This document shows, one piece after another, positions 9,748 through 20,308 of a DNA stretch of 64,000 bases. Source of the stretch: an uncultured Pelagibacteraceae bacterium (GTDB lineage: Bacteria > Pseudomonadota > Alphaproteobacteria > Pelagibacterales > Pelagibacteraceae); contig CACMOQ010000004.1 of the NCBI GenBank assembly GCA_902615445.1, positions 44,205 to 108,204 on the forward strand, read 5' to 3'. The translations under genes and the position numbers were made by a program. A model generated the notes under the pieces. That model was not told where the DNA came from. It ran no database searches and worked only from the letters and a program-made list of their open reading frames with translations. The stretch's first letter is position 1; every line of letters begins with the position of its first letter.

Positions 9748-9748
9748 T

Positions 9749-10348
9749 TTAAGGAACTAGCCAAAAATTTTTTTTTGTAATTAAGTCAAATTTTGCTCTT
9801 CGATGTCCTTTTGCAGCAAGATATAACCACTCAATAGATTTTATTTTACATTTAATCACTGTAAAGTTTTTATAACCTTCCTCACTTTGCTCCATTGTGT
9901 AATCGAAATCCTCTAATTTAGATATCATTCCAGATGTTGGATTTTCTGATGTAGTCCCAGGGGGACTATCAGTCAAATAACATCTTCGACTTATATGTTG
10001 GGTTTTTTTCCAAGAATCTTCTGTTGTAGAATTTTGATTATTTACTTCACATTCAACTTTTACTCTCAATTGTATCTTTTCTTCTTTATCATAAAAAACT
10101 AGTGAAGCTTTATTATTTTTTTTTAGAATATCTACTTTTGGTGATCTTAAATCAGTATGAAATTGTAACAAATTATTTGCTCTATCTGATTTTCTAAGAA
10201 CAACAATTCTGCCATCAACTTCATCTTGATGAGCACAAATGAAAACAGGAATTCTAAAAGGAGAACCTCTGTTAGTCACAGCATCATCTAACATAGACCA
10301 ATACTTATTTTGAATTTCTATTAAATCCTCATAGTATGCTGGTTGCAT
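9749..10348 (-). CDS. Pyridoxamine 5'-phosphate oxidase family flavoprotein
   Basis: RIVVLRKSDRANNLLQFHTDLRSPKVDILKKNNKASLVFYD. Confidence 0.8.
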   Translation of the reverse strand: MQPAYYEDLIEIQNKYWSMLDDAVTNRGSPFRIPVFICAHQDEVDGRIVVLRKSDRANNLLQFHTDLRSPKVDILKKNNKASLVFYDKEEKIQLRVKVECEVNNQNSTTEDSWKKTQHISRRCYLTDSPPGTTSENPTSGMISKLEDFDYTMEQSEEGYKNFTVIKCKIKSIEWLYLAAKGHRRAKFDLITKKNFWLVP

Positions 10349-10351
10349 ACT

Positions 10352-11221
10352 TTACTTTCTAAATCTTTTAATTAAACTTGATGTATCCCAACGATTTCCA
10401 CCTAAACCTTGGACTTCCTCATAAAATTTATCCACAAGTTCTGTAACAGGCAATAATGAACCGTTATTTTTTGCTTCATCCATTGCAATTTTTAAATCTT
10501 TTCTCATCCAGTCTACTGCAAAACCAAAATCAAATTTATCATCAATCATTGTTTTGTACCTGTTTTCCATTTGCCAGGACTGTGCTGCACCTTTTGAAAT
10601 TACCTCAATTACATCTTCCATATTCAATCCAGCTTTCATTCCAAAGTTGATTCCCTCAGATAATCCTTGAACTAATCCTGCTATACAAATTTGATTAACC
10701 ATCTTAGCTAATTGTCCACAACCAGCTTCACCAAGTAATTTCATTTTTTTACTGTAGCAATCAATTTTATCTTTCGCTTTATCAAAATCAGCTTGATCAC
10801 CACCGATCATCACTGTTAATGCACCATTCTCTGCACCAGCTTGTCCACCAGATACTGGAGCATCTAGTGCACCAAATCCATTTTTCTTTGCATGTTCATA
10901 AATTTCTCTAGCAATTGTTGCTGATGCTGTGGTGTTATCAATATAAATTGCACTTTTTTTTATTGTTTTAAATGCACCATTGTCACCAAAGGTTACTTCT
11001 CTTAAATCATTATCATTACCAACACAGGTAAAAATATAATCAGCATTTTTTGCAGCTTCTGCCGGAGTTTCTTTCATTTTACCTTTGTATTCTTTAATCC
11101 ATTTTTCTGCTTTTGATTTTGTTCTGTTAAAAACAGTTACATTATGCCCACCTTTTGATATATAACCTGCCATTGGATAACCCATGACACCAAGTCCTAT
11201 GAAAGCAACATTACAACTCAT
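10352..11221 (-). CDS. NAD(P)-dependent beta-hydroxyacid dehydrogenase (3-hydroxyisobutyrate dehydrogenase / tartronate semialdehyde reductase family)
   Basis: VAFIGLGVMGYPMAGYISKGGHNVTVFNRT, DAPVSGGQAGAENGALTVMIGG, CGQLAKMVNQICIAG. Confidence 0.9.
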   Translation of the reverse strand: MSCNVAFIGLGVMGYPMAGYISKGGHNVTVFNRTKSKAEKWIKEYKGKMKETPAEAAKNADYIFTCVGNDNDLREVTFGDNGAFKTIKKSAIYIDNTTASATIAREIYEHAKKNGFGALDAPVSGGQAGAENGALTVMIGGDQADFDKAKDKIDCYSKKMKLLGEAGCGQLAKMVNQICIAGLVQGLSEGINFGMKAGLNMEDVIEVISKGAAQSWQMENRYKTMIDDKFDFGFAVDWMRKDLKIAMDEAKNNGSLLPVTELVDKFYEEVQGLGGNRWDTSSLIKRFRK

Positions 11222-11229
11222 AATTTTTT

Positions 11230-12435
11230 ATGTTTAATAACCTAAGTTTAAAAGTAATTATATTTGGATTTATATTTACATTTTTTTCTAGCTTTGGACA
11301 GAGTTTTTTTCTTGGTCTTTTTAATTCTAGCATACGAGAAGCACTATCTATCACCCAGGGACAATTTGGAACAATTTACGCATCCGCAACTTTAATCAGT
11401 AGTTTTTTATTAATTTGGATTGGAAAAAAAATAGATGATATCAATATATTTAAATTTGCATTTTTTGTTGCATTACTTTTATCTTTTTCATGTTTTTTCT
11501 TTTCAAAAATTTCTTCAATAACTTTTTTGTTCATTTCAATTTTTCTCATGAGATTTTCAGGTCAAGGTATGATGTCTCATACTGCAACTACAACAATTTC
11601 AAGATATTTTACAAAATCTAGAGGAAAAGCTTTAAGTACAAGTTGGTTTGGTCTCTCTACTGCTGAATTTATATTGCCTGTTTTGATTGTATATTTACTT
11701 ACCATCACTTCTTGGCAAAATATTTGGATATATATCTCAATTTTAGTTTTGATATTTCTTCCAATTATTTCTTTTATTTTAGTAAAAAATTTAAACTTTG
11801 AGTCTAGAGAGGAAACAAACAAAAAAGAATTTAATCAAAAAATAAAACAATGGAAAAGAATTGAAGTTCTAAAAGATTATCGATTTTATATCGTTTGTTT
11901 AAATATGTTAGCAATGCCGTGGATTGCAACAGGAGTATTTGTTTACCAGTCTTTTATAACAGAGTCTAAAGGGTGGGGCACTTATGTTATTGCCCAATCA
12001 TTTATGGTTTATTCTGTCTTATCAGTAATAACTTTACTAGTTGCAGGGTTTTTGATTGATAAATTTACAAGCAGAAAATTACTTATTTTTATGAATATAC
12101 CATTATTAATTTCAACTATAGTTTTGATGTATTTTGATATTTCATTTTCAGCTTTCTTTTTTTTAGGTTTAATTGGGATATCGAATGGACTTGCAAACGT
12201 ATTAGGTTCCTCTACATGGGCAGAAATTTATGGTGTTAGACACATTGGTTCCATAAAAGCTCTAACTACAGCTTTAATGGTTTTTTCAACAGCATTTGGT
12301 ACTGCATTATTTGGTCTTTTAATTGACTCAGGATTTTCAATAGAACAGGTTGCTCTAGTGTCACTAATCTATATTTCTTTAGCCATGATAGTGTTATTTT
12401 TAGTTAGAAATAAGCTAAATCCAAAGTATTTATAA
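11230..12435 (+). CDS. MFS transporter
   Basis: About 12 hydrophobic segments; GLFNSSIREALSITQGQFGTIYASATL. Confidence 0.85.
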   Translation: MFNNLSLKVIIFGFIFTFFSSFGQSFFLGLFNSSIREALSITQGQFGTIYASATLISSFLLIWIGKKIDDINIFKFAFFVALLLSFSCFFFSKISSITFLFISIFLMRFSGQGMMSHTATTTISRYFTKSRGKALSTSWFGLSTAEFILPVLIVYLLTITSWQNIWIYISILVLIFLPIISFILVKNLNFESREETNKKEFNQKIKQWKRIEVLKDYRFYIVCLNMLAMPWIATGVFVYQSFITESKGWGTYVIAQSFMVYSVLSVITLLVAGFLIDKFTSRKLLIFMNIPLLISTIVLMYFDISFSAFFFLGLIGISNGLANVLGSSTWAEIYGVRHIGSIKALTTALMVFSTAFGTALFGLLIDSGFSIEQVALVSLIYISLAMIVLFLVRNKLNPKYL

Positions 12436-12478
12436 AATTCTCCTTGATTTTTTAAAGTTCACTGTGTAGATACTCCGC

Positions 12479-13012
12479 ATGGCAAGAGTTACAGTTGAAG
12501 ATTGTGTTGATAAAGTTGAAAGTCCCTACGAATTGGTTTTAGTTGCAAAAGAGCGAGCTGCACAATTAAGTTCTGGTATTGAACCAACACTTGATAAAGA
12601 TAATGATAAAAATACTGTAATTGCCTTAAGAGAAATTGCTAGCGAAAATGTAAAAGTTCAAGATCTAACAGAGGCTGCAGTGTATAAATTAAGAAAACAT
12701 GTAGAGCAGGTTGATGAGAATGCCGAAGATGATGAAGATATTGGTGATGATTTTGAAAGTTTATACAAGGGTGAAGTTTCTAAAAGTGGCACTCCAATTT
12801 TACCATCTAAGCGGGCAAGAAAGACTCCTGAAAAAATTCAAGTGTCAAAAGATGATTTAGCCGAACTTTCTCAAACAGCTAGTCCTGAGGTAGACTCTCA
12901 ACCATCAGAGGAAACAGAGGACGATTCAGGTGATGTTTCTCTTGATGAAGTTTCAGAGGCTGAAGAGCAAGTAAGTCAACAAGATACAGAGTCTTCAGAG
13001 GAAAATAATTAA
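12479..13012 (+). CDS. rpoZ: DNA-directed RNA polymerase omega subunit with long acidic C-terminal extension
   Basis: [45 protein letters not shown]; then about 100 residues of acidic low-complexity tail. Confidence 0.92.
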   Translation: MARVTVEDCVDKVESPYELVLVAKERAAQLSSGIEPTLDKDNDKNTVIALREIASENVKVQDLTEAAVYKLRKHVEQVDENAEDDEDIGDDFESLYKGEVSKSGTPILPSKRARKTPEKIQVSKDDLAELSQTASPEVDSQPSEETEDDSGDVSLDEVSEAEEQVSQQDTESSEENN

Positions 13013-14154
13013 TTATTAAATTCTTCTAAAATTTTTTGTCGATGCTCATCCAAATCAGGAATATCACCTCTTGTCTTTTCATCCTTATAGGATGACATTT
13101 TAATTGGGTTTCCAGCTAATTTAAAATTCCCCACAACTTTATGAAAAGCTTTTACAATCATGTTTCTTGATTCTATCTGAGGATTTTCGACAGCCTCTTT
13201 TATATTAAAAATTGGACCACATGGAATTTTATCTTTTTCCATCTCTTTAACCCACTCATTTGTTTTTTTTGTAGATAATCTATCCTCTAAAATCTTTTTA
13301 AGCTCATCCATATTTTTAGCTCTTAATGAATTATTTGAAAATTTTGGATTTTGATTTACTTCACTTATTTTTAAGACATTACATAGTTTTTCAAATAATT
13401 TATCATTACCTGCTGCAATTATTATATAACTATCCTTTGTCTTGAAGGCTTCAAATGGAGCAATTGATGGATGACGTGATCCCATCGGTTTTGGAATTTC
13501 ATTCTTTGAGAGATATCGTGCAATAGCATTTTCTAGAATAGCTATTTGACAATCAAGCATCGATACATCTATGTACATTCCTTTTCCAGTTTTTTGTCTA
13601 TCATAGAGAGCAGCGTTAATTCCAATCGTAGCAAAAAGTCCTGCAGTTATATCTCCTATGGATGTTCCAACTCTTGTAGGCTCAGAATTTGGTTGACCGG
13701 TTACACTCATTAATCCCCCCATACCTTGTACAACCATGTCGTAAGCTGGTAACTCTTTAAGTGGACCTGTTTGACCAAACCCTGATGCAGAAGCATAAAT
13801 TAGTCTGGGATATTTATTGGACAAATCTTTCCAGCCATAACCCCATTTTTCCAAAGTTCCTGGTTTAAAATTTTCAACTAAAATATCTGCTTTATCTAAA
13901 ATTTTTTCAAAAATTTTCTTATCCTGTGTATTCTTTAAATTGAGAGCAATACTTTCTTTACCTCTATTTAAAGACATAAAATATGCAGAGTAATCTTTTA
14001 TAAATGGTCCAAAATTTCTTGAGTCATCACCGATTTCCGGAGCTTCAACTTTTATCACCCTTGCACCTAAGTCTGATAATATCATTGTACAATAAGGCCC
14101 AACTAATACTCTCGTTAAATCAACAACTAAAAGGTTTTTTAAAGGTCCATCCAT
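13009..14154 (-). CDS. CaiB/BaiF family (class III) CoA-transferase
   Basis: [56 protein letters not shown]. Confidence 0.92.
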   Translation of the reverse strand: MDGPLKNLLVVDLTRVLVGPYCTMILSDLGARVIKVEAPEIGDDSRNFGPFIKDYSAYFMSLNRGKESIALNLKNTQDKKIFEKILDKADILVENFKPGTLEKWGYGWKDLSNKYPRLIYASASGFGQTGPLKELPAYDMVVQGMGGLMSVTGQPNSEPTRVGTSIGDITAGLFATIGINAALYDRQKTGKGMYIDVSMLDCQIAILENAIARYLSKNEIPKPMGSRHPSIAPFEAFKTKDSYIIIAAGNDKLFEKLCNVLKISEVNQNPKFSNNSLRAKNMDELKKILEDRLSTKKTNEWVKEMEKDKIPCGPIFNIKEAVENPQIESRNMIVKAFHKVVGNFKLAGNPIKMSSYKDEKTRGDIPDLDEHRQKILEEFNN

Positions 14155-14251
14155 AAATATAGTTTTATATTAAGTGCTTTTACTGACTTGACTCTTATTA
14201 ATAAGTTCACTTTAATTGAATTATTAAAAATAACAATAGAGGGAAAAAATA

Positions 14252-15262
14252 ATGTTTAAAAAAATATCTTTATACTTTACTTCATTAGTTTTTGTTTTCA
14301 CAACTATTGGTTCTGCTTTTGCTGTAACTTTAAAGGCAAGTCACCAATGGCCAGGAACACCAAGAGCTGATGGATCTTTTGATCCACGTCATGAAATGGT
14401 TCAAATCATTGCTGACGAGGTCAAAAAAGCAAACGTTGGAATAGATATAAGAATTTATCCAGCTAAATCATTATACAAACCAAAAGAACAGTGGAAACCA
14501 ATGACCACAGGTCAGTTGGATATTTCTGCTTTCCCATTAGCATACGCATCTAAATTCCACCCAGAATTTGATGCAACTTTAATGCCAGGAACAGTAAAAA
14601 ATCATGACCATGCTTTAAGATTTAATAAAGGTCCTATGATGACTGAGATAAAAAAAATAATTAACGATGCTGGTGTTGTAGTTTTATCTGATGCTTGGTT
14701 AGGTGGTGGTTTTGCTTCAAAAACAAAATGTATCAAAAATCCTAGCGATGCAAAAGGCCAGGTTATGAGAGCTGCAGGTAAAGCATTTAACCAAATGTTA
14801 GAAGCAGCAGGAGCGGGTATACAAAGTATGCCATCATCTGAAATTTACACAGGTTTACAAACTGGTGTATTAACAGGTGCTAACACTAGTTCAGGAAGTT
14901 TTGTAAGTTATAAAATTTATGAACAAGTTTCATGTGCGACTCCTCCAGGAAAATTTGGTTTATGGTTTATGTACGAACCAATCTTAATGTCAAAAAAGTC
15001 TTATGATGCTTTAAGTTCTAAGCAACAAAAAGCTTTAATGAAAGCTGGTAAAGTTGCTGAGAAATATATGACAGCTCAAGTAGAAAACTTAGATAAAAAG
15101 TTTGAAGATGCTTATAAAGCTGCTGGTGTAAAATTGGTATACATGGATGCAAAAGATCATGCTGCATGGGTAGAGATTGCGAAAAAATCTTCTCATAAAG
15201 CATTTGCTGATAAAGTTCCAGGTGGTGATAAGCTGATGGAAATGGCTTTAGCAGTTAAATAA
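14252..15262 (+). CDS. TRAP transporter substrate-binding protein (DctP family)
   Basis: Signal peptide; VTLKASHQWPGTPRADGSFDPRHEMVQIIADEV; followed by DctQ/DctM genes. Confidence 0.9.
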   Translation: MFKKISLYFTSLVFVFTTIGSAFAVTLKASHQWPGTPRADGSFDPRHEMVQIIADEVKKANVGIDIRIYPAKSLYKPKEQWKPMTTGQLDISAFPLAYASKFHPEFDATLMPGTVKNHDHALRFNKGPMMTEIKKIINDAGVVVLSDAWLGGGFASKTKCIKNPSDAKGQVMRAAGKAFNQMLEAAGAGIQSMPSSEIYTGLQTGVLTGANTSSGSFVSYKIYEQVSCATPPGKFGLWFMYEPILMSKKSYDALSSKQQKALMKAGKVAEKYMTAQVENLDKKFEDAYKAAGVKLVYMDAKDHAAWVEIAKKSSHKAFADKVPGGDKLMEMALAVK

Positions 15263-15276
15263 AATAATATATAAAG

Positions 15277-15314
15277 AACCCCTATTTATTCTTATTAAAT
15301 AGGGGTTTTTTTTT
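15277..15314 (+). terminator. Intrinsic-terminator-like hairpin between SBP and DctQ genes
   Basis: AACCCCTATTTA-TTCTTAT-TAAATAGGGGTT followed by a T-run, immediately before the dctQ ATG (15315). Confidence 0.88.
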
Positions 15315-15809
15315 ATGAAAAAAAAATATCTACAACTTTGTAGCATTATAGCTAAAGCATGTGGTGCTTTCGCCGTGATAGCATTGCTCTTATCAATCTT
15401 GGTAATCGTTGAGCTTGTTTTTGAAAGATATTTTTTTCAACGAGCAATTACATGGCAAACAGAACTTGTCACCATGTTGTTAGTTGCTTCAACTTTTATA
15501 GGAAGTGTATACGTTTTAAGTGAAAAAGCTCATGTTAGCATGGAATGGATTTATGACTTTCTATCAAAAAAAAATATAATTAGATTAAAAATTTTTACCT
15601 CATCAATAAGTTTGCTTTTTTTCTTAATTTTATTTTATTTTGGATTTTTAATGTTTGAGGAAGCATTTACTAAAAATTATTCAACAGGAACTGTTTGGGA
15701 TCCACCACTATGGATACCATATTCATCGATGATGTTGGGAGCCTTGCTAATGATATTACAGTATATTGCAGAAATTATAAAATTAACTGATGAAAAGGAT
15801 TTTGAATAA
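15315..15809 (+). CDS. TRAP transporter small permease (DctQ)
   Basis: Four hydrophobic segments; FFQRAITWQTELVTMLLVASTFIGSVYVL; operon position. Confidence 0.88.
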   Translation: MKKKYLQLCSIIAKACGAFAVIALLLSILVIVELVFERYFFQRAITWQTELVTMLLVASTFIGSVYVLSEKAHVSMEWIYDFLSKKNIIRLKIFTSSISLLFFLILFYFGFLMFEEAFTKNYSTGTVWDPPLWIPYSSMMLGALLMILQYIAEIIKLTDEKDFE

Positions 15810-17141
15810 ATGGATCCATTGATTATAGCATTAATTGTTGCGGTTTTTACTTTATTGGTACTTTTTTCTGGAATTCCAATTGCATTTGGTTTGAGTTTTG
15901 TTTCGATTGCTTTGTTAGTTACATTTGAGGGAGTCCAAATGCTTGACGTATTTGCTGAAACATTTTTTGCAGGATTAAATTCTTTTGTTTTACTTTCCAT
16001 ACCAATGTTTATTTTAATGGGAATGGCTGTTGCCAATTCCCCAGCAGGAAAAGATTTATATACTGGCTTGGATAGATGGCTTTGGAGAGTACCAGGCGGA
16101 TTAGTAATTTCTAATATTGGTGCCTGTTCAATTTTTGCAGCTTTAAGTGGATCTAGCCCTGCAACTTGTGCAGCAATTGGAACAATGGGAATACCTGAAA
16201 TGAGGAAAAGAGGGTACTCTGACCAAATTGCAACAGGAACTATTGCAGCTGGAGGGACTTTAGGAGTTCTAATTCCTCCTAGTATTGTTTTAATTGTTTA
16301 CGGAATTGCAACAGGTACATCTATTGGAAGATTATTTTTATGTGGTCTTGTACCAGGTTTTATGTTGGCAGGTATGTTTGCGATATGGGCTCTAATACAT
16401 AGTTATTTTATTGATAAAGATGCAGCAAAAGCTTTAAGAAATAGAGTAAGACCAACTCTGAAAGAAAAACTTGAAGTTTTACCAAGAATTCTTCCTTTTT
16501 TAGCAATTATAGCAGGAGTGCTATATGTGCTTTATGGAGGAGTTGCAACTCCATCTGAGGCATCTGGAGTAGGGGCATTCTTAGTTTTTGTATTAATAGC
16601 TGTTGTTTACAAAATTTATCAGCCAAAAAAGATTTGGAACATTGTTAAAGTTTCTATGAAAGAAAGTGTTATGATAATGTTCATTATCGCTGCCTCATAT
16701 CTTTTTGCATTCACTCTATCACAACTGTATGTAACTCAGTCATTAGCACAGAGCATGGTTGAATTAAGCTCTAACAAATGGGTTGTGTTCATTCTAATAA
16801 ACATATTTCTTTTAATAGCTGGTTTCTTTTTACCGCCAGTTGCAGTTATTGTAATGACCTCAGCTATATTATTGCCAGTTATTACTACTTTAGGTTTTGA
16901 CCCATATTGGTTTGCAATAGTATTTACGATTAATATGGAGATTGGCTTAATTACACCGCCAGTTGGATTAAATCTTTATATTATAAAAGGAATTACCCCG
17001 GACGTTAGTTTGTCAGAAATTTTAAAAGGATCTATACCGTTTATGATAATTATGGCTTTAGCTATAGTAATTTTATGTATTTTTCCTGAGATTGTTACAT
17101 GGTTACCTGATAAAATAATGGGTAAAGATCTTGGATTCTAA
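15810..17141 (+). CDS. TRAP transporter large permease (DctM)
   Basis: IGACSIFAALSGSSPATCAAIGTMGIPEMRKRGY, AAGGTLGVLIPPSIVLIVYG. Confidence 0.93.
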   Translation: MDPLIIALIVAVFTLLVLFSGIPIAFGLSFVSIALLVTFEGVQMLDVFAETFFAGLNSFVLLSIPMFILMGMAVANSPAGKDLYTGLDRWLWRVPGGLVISNIGACSIFAALSGSSPATCAAIGTMGIPEMRKRGYSDQIATGTIAAGGTLGVLIPPSIVLIVYGIATGTSIGRLFLCGLVPGFMLAGMFAIWALIHSYFIDKDAAKALRNRVRPTLKEKLEVLPRILPFLAIIAGVLYVLYGGVATPSEASGVGAFLVFVLIAVVYKIYQPKKIWNIVKVSMKESVMIMFIIAASYLFAFTLSQLYVTQSLAQSMVELSSNKWVVFILINIFLLIAGFFLPPVAVIVMTSAILLPVITTLGFDPYWFAIVFTINMEIGLITPPVGLNLYIIKGITPDVSLSEILKGSIPFMIIMALAIVILCIFPEIVTWLPDKIMGKDLGF

Positions 17142-18135
17142 AAAAAAAATAAACAGAAAAATATCAGTTGCCCCAATGATGGATTGCACTGATAGGCATG
17201 ATCGTTTCTTTTTAAGACTGATGAGCAAAAATGTAATGCTCTATACTGAGATGATTGCAACGAAATCTGCAATTTACGGTGATAGAAAAAAAATTTTATC
17301 TTTTAGCTCTGAAGAAAAACCATTAGCTCTTCAAGTAGGTGGATCTAATAAAGAAGAGTTAGCGGAAGTAGCTAAAATTGCAGAGGATATGGGCTATAAT
17401 GAAATAAATATTAACCTTGGTTGTCCTAGCAAAAAAGTTCAAAAAAATAAATTTGGAGCATGTTTAATTAAAGAACCTGATTTGGTCGCTGAATGTATTA
17501 ATTCAATGGTAAACGCATGTAAAATTCCTGTTACAGCTAAGACAAGAATTGGCTTCGATGAAACAGAAGAGTTCGATTATTTAAATAATTTTATTCATAA
17601 GATGAGAGACGCTGGTTCAAAAACATTTATATTGCATGCAAGGAAAGCGATTTTGTCAGGTTTATCTCCCAAACAAAATTTAAACATTCCAAAATTAAAT
17701 TATAAAATGGTTTATGATATTAAAAAAGAAAATCCTAATTTAGAAATAATTATAAATGGTGGGATCACAAAAGTTGAGGAAATAAATAATCATTTAAAAT
17801 TTTGTGATGGTGTGATGATAGGAAGATCAATATATCAAAATCCGTATTCTTTAATTGAAATTGAAAAAGAAATATTCAAGACAAAGATTAGTCCTACAAG
17901 GGAACAAGTCGTTGAAAAACTTCTAGAGTATGTAGATAGGGAAGTAAAATTAGGCACTAAAGTGAATCATATTATGAGACATACTGTAGGATTATATCAT
18001 GGACAAATTGGTTCAAAAAATTGGAAAAGATATTTAAGTGATAATATGATGGCAAAAGACTCTGATTTTCAGAAAGCTAAACATATTATGACTATTGTTC
18101 AGAATAATGAAAAGGCTAATCAAATAAACTCATAA
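17131..18135 (+). CDS. dusA: tRNA-dihydrouridine synthase A (probable TTG start, overlapping dctM)
   Basis: ISVAPMMDCTDRHDRFFLR, NINLGCPSKKVQKNKFGACLIKEP, MGRSIYQNP; start-codon choice uncertain. Confidence 0.9.
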   Translation: MDSKKKINRKISVAPMMDCTDRHDRFFLRLMSKNVMLYTEMIATKSAIYGDRKKILSFSSEEKPLALQVGGSNKEELAEVAKIAEDMGYNEININLGCPSKKVQKNKFGACLIKEPDLVAECINSMVNACKIPVTAKTRIGFDETEEFDYLNNFIHKMRDAGSKTFILHARKAILSGLSPKQNLNIPKLNYKMVYDIKKENPNLEIIINGGITKVEEINNHLKFCDGVMIGRSIYQNPYSLIEIEKEIFKTKISPTREQVVEKLLEYVDREVKLGTKVNHIMRHTVGLYHGQIGSKNWKRYLSDNMMAKDSDFQKAKHIMTIVQNNEKANQINS

Positions 18136-18971
18136 TGGAAGCTGTCAATTCAGGAGAATTATTAAATCTTTTGATAGTCTTAGCTTTAGCTGCAGCTGTT
18201 GCGGGATTTATGGCAGGTTTGTTAGGGGTTGGCGGTGGTATCATTATGGTTCCAGCTTTATACTATGCTTTCACGGTTTTAGATTTTGATATTGTTACCA
18301 GAATGCATTTATCTGTTGGAACCTCTTTAGCAATAATTATTCCAACATCTATAATATCTACTAGAACTCATATGGAATATGATGCAGTAGACTTTAAAAT
18401 GGTAAAATCATTTGGAATTTATATTCTTTTAGGTGTTATCGCTGGAACATTTTTAGCTGTAAATTTAAAAACCCCTGCTTTAGTTTTATTTTTCTCAATA
18501 TTTGCGTTCATTGTAGGTTTATTTTTTATTTTTGTTAGAGAAAAACTTATGGAAAATCCAAAGAAAATTTCAAATTTTATCAAAAATATATCTGGTGTAA
18601 TTATTGGATTTATATCTGTTCCGCTTGGAATTGGGGGAGGATCTTTGATGGTACCTTTTATGAGAACTTTTGGTTATGATATAAGAAAATCTATAGGCAC
18701 TGCAGCAGCGGTTGGTTTTTTGATTGCTTTGAGTGGAACTATCATGATGATAACAGGTGGAAATATAATCGATAATGTGAATACCCCATTTAGTTTAGGA
18801 TATATAAATATATTAGGTTTCATTGTATTTGTTCCTGTGACGATGATTATGGCTAGAATTGGAGCAAAAGCAGTGTATAAAATCAATAAAAGATTGTTAA
18901 GTAAAATCTTTGGAACATTTTTAATTATTGTCTCTATTAGATCATTTGTGGAATATTTAACAATAAACTAA
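18135..18971 (+). CDS. TauE/SafE family membrane protein
   Basis: GFMAGLLGVGGGIIMVPALYY and second repeat GFISVPLGIGGGSLMVPFM. Confidence 0.88.
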   Translation: MEAVNSGELLNLLIVLALAAAVAGFMAGLLGVGGGIIMVPALYYAFTVLDFDIVTRMHLSVGTSLAIIIPTSIISTRTHMEYDAVDFKMVKSFGIYILLGVIAGTFLAVNLKTPALVLFFSIFAFIVGLFFIFVREKLMENPKKISNFIKNISGVIIGFISVPLGIGGGSLMVPFMRTFGYDIRKSIGTAAAVGFLIALSGTIMMITGGNIIDNVNTPFSLGYINILGFIVFVPVTMIMARIGAKAVYKINKRLLSKIFGTFLIIVSIRSFVEYLTIN

Positions 18972-19003
18972 AGATATAAGACAATGATACATTCAAGCAT
19001 ATC

Positions 19004-20308
19004 ATGTTCAATTTAAAAGAAATAATTTCATCAATTGCCGATGCAGGTCAGAAATTATTCAAAAAAAGTGTAGTAAAAAAGAATAATTTAGACTCAATAA
19101 TTTCACTGTGTGATGATTTAATTTCTAATAAAGGTGCAGCATTTGGCATTACTGTAGCAAGAGATATTACTGATTTATACCACACTTTAACTCTTGAAAA
19201 TAAATTATTATTTTTTAAAAAAATAAACGAAAAATATAAACCTAATCATACTAAAGTAACTGAAGCAATAAATACATATAAAGAAAAACAAGATGATAAG
19301 AATCTTTTTAATTTATTCGTTGTAACTGAGGGTAAAAGAAGAGAACTTTTTAGAAGAATGAATATGTCACCTAATGGGATTTCAACAATTGTTACTTTAA
19401 GAGAAGATTTGTTAAAAATTTTAAAAGATAATCCAGATTTGAAACCTCTTGATGATGATTTACGTGAATTATTTAAATCTTGGTTTAACCCAGGTTTTCT
19501 TAAGTTGCATAAAGTGACATGGAATACTAAAGCTGCAGTTTTAGAAAAAATTATGAAATACGAAAGAGTTCATGAAATAAAGAATATGGACGAACTTAAA
19601 CGAAGACTAGGTGAGGATAGGAGATTTTTTTCTTATTTTCATCCAGCACTAGAGGATGAACCAATAATTTTTGTACAAGTAGCTTTAACTAATGGATTAG
19701 GTAAATCTATTCAAGAAATAATGAAACCAAGAACAGAGGGAGAAAAAAAATATGACACAGCAACTTTTTATTCAATAAGCAATTGTCAACAGGGTCTTGA
19801 GAGAGTAACTCTTGGAAATTTTTTGATTAAAAGAGTTGTCTTTGAAATTCAAGAGGAATTACCAAACATCAAAAATTTTGGAACTCTTTCACCAATAATT
19901 GGATTTAGGAATTGGTTTTCTTATTTAGAAGATGATAAAATTAAAAATATTGTCGGTCAAAAATTTTTTGAAAATGTAGTTTTTTTAAGATCATCTAATT
20001 TAAAAATCGGTGATAAAAGAATTATTGATAATAAAGACGCTATCATAAAATTAGTAGCTCATTATTTAGTAAATGAAAAAAATAAAAAAAATCTTCCAAT
20101 AAATGATGTTTGTAGATTCCATTTAGGCAATGGGGCTATAATAGAAGATATAGTTATTAATGCAAATATATCAGATGTAGGTTTTAATAGATCGTTTGGA
20201 ATTATGGTCAATTATCTTTATGAGCTTAAAAATATAGAAAAAAATCATGAGGATTACATAAACAATAAAAAGATAATTATTTCAGAAAAATTGAAGAAAA
20301 AGTTATAA
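19004..20308 (+). CDS. Malonyl-CoA decarboxylase
   Basis: EFR-type motifs: HEIKNMDELKRRLGEDRRFFSYFHPALEDEPIIFVQVALT, TATFYSISNCQQGLERVTLGNFLIK, NFGTLSPIIGFRNWF. Confidence 0.9.
   Translation: MFNLKEIISSIADAGQKLFKKSVVKKNNLDSIISLCDDLISNKGAAFGITVARDITDLYHTLTLENKLLFFKKINEKYKPNHTKVTEAINTYKEKQDDKNLFNLFVVTEGKRRELFRRMNMSPNGISTIVTLREDLLKILKDNPDLKPLDDDLRELFKSWFNPGFLKLHKVTWNTKAAVLEKIMKYERVHEIKNMDELKRRLGEDRRFFSYFHPALEDEPIIFVQVALTNGLGKSIQEIMKPRTEGEKKYDTATFYSISNCQQGLERVTLGNFLIKRVVFEIQEELPNIKNFGTLSPIIGFRNWFSYLEDDKIKNIVGQKFFENVVFLRSSNLKIGDKRIIDNKDAIIKLVAHYLVNEKNKKNLPINDVCRFHLGNGAIIEDIVINANISDVGFNRSFGIMVNYLYELKNIEKNHEDYINNKKIIISEKLKKKL

Noticed and set aside
15677-16036. Minus ORF over dctQ/dctM
   Set aside because: Antisense to TRAP permease genes; no family features.
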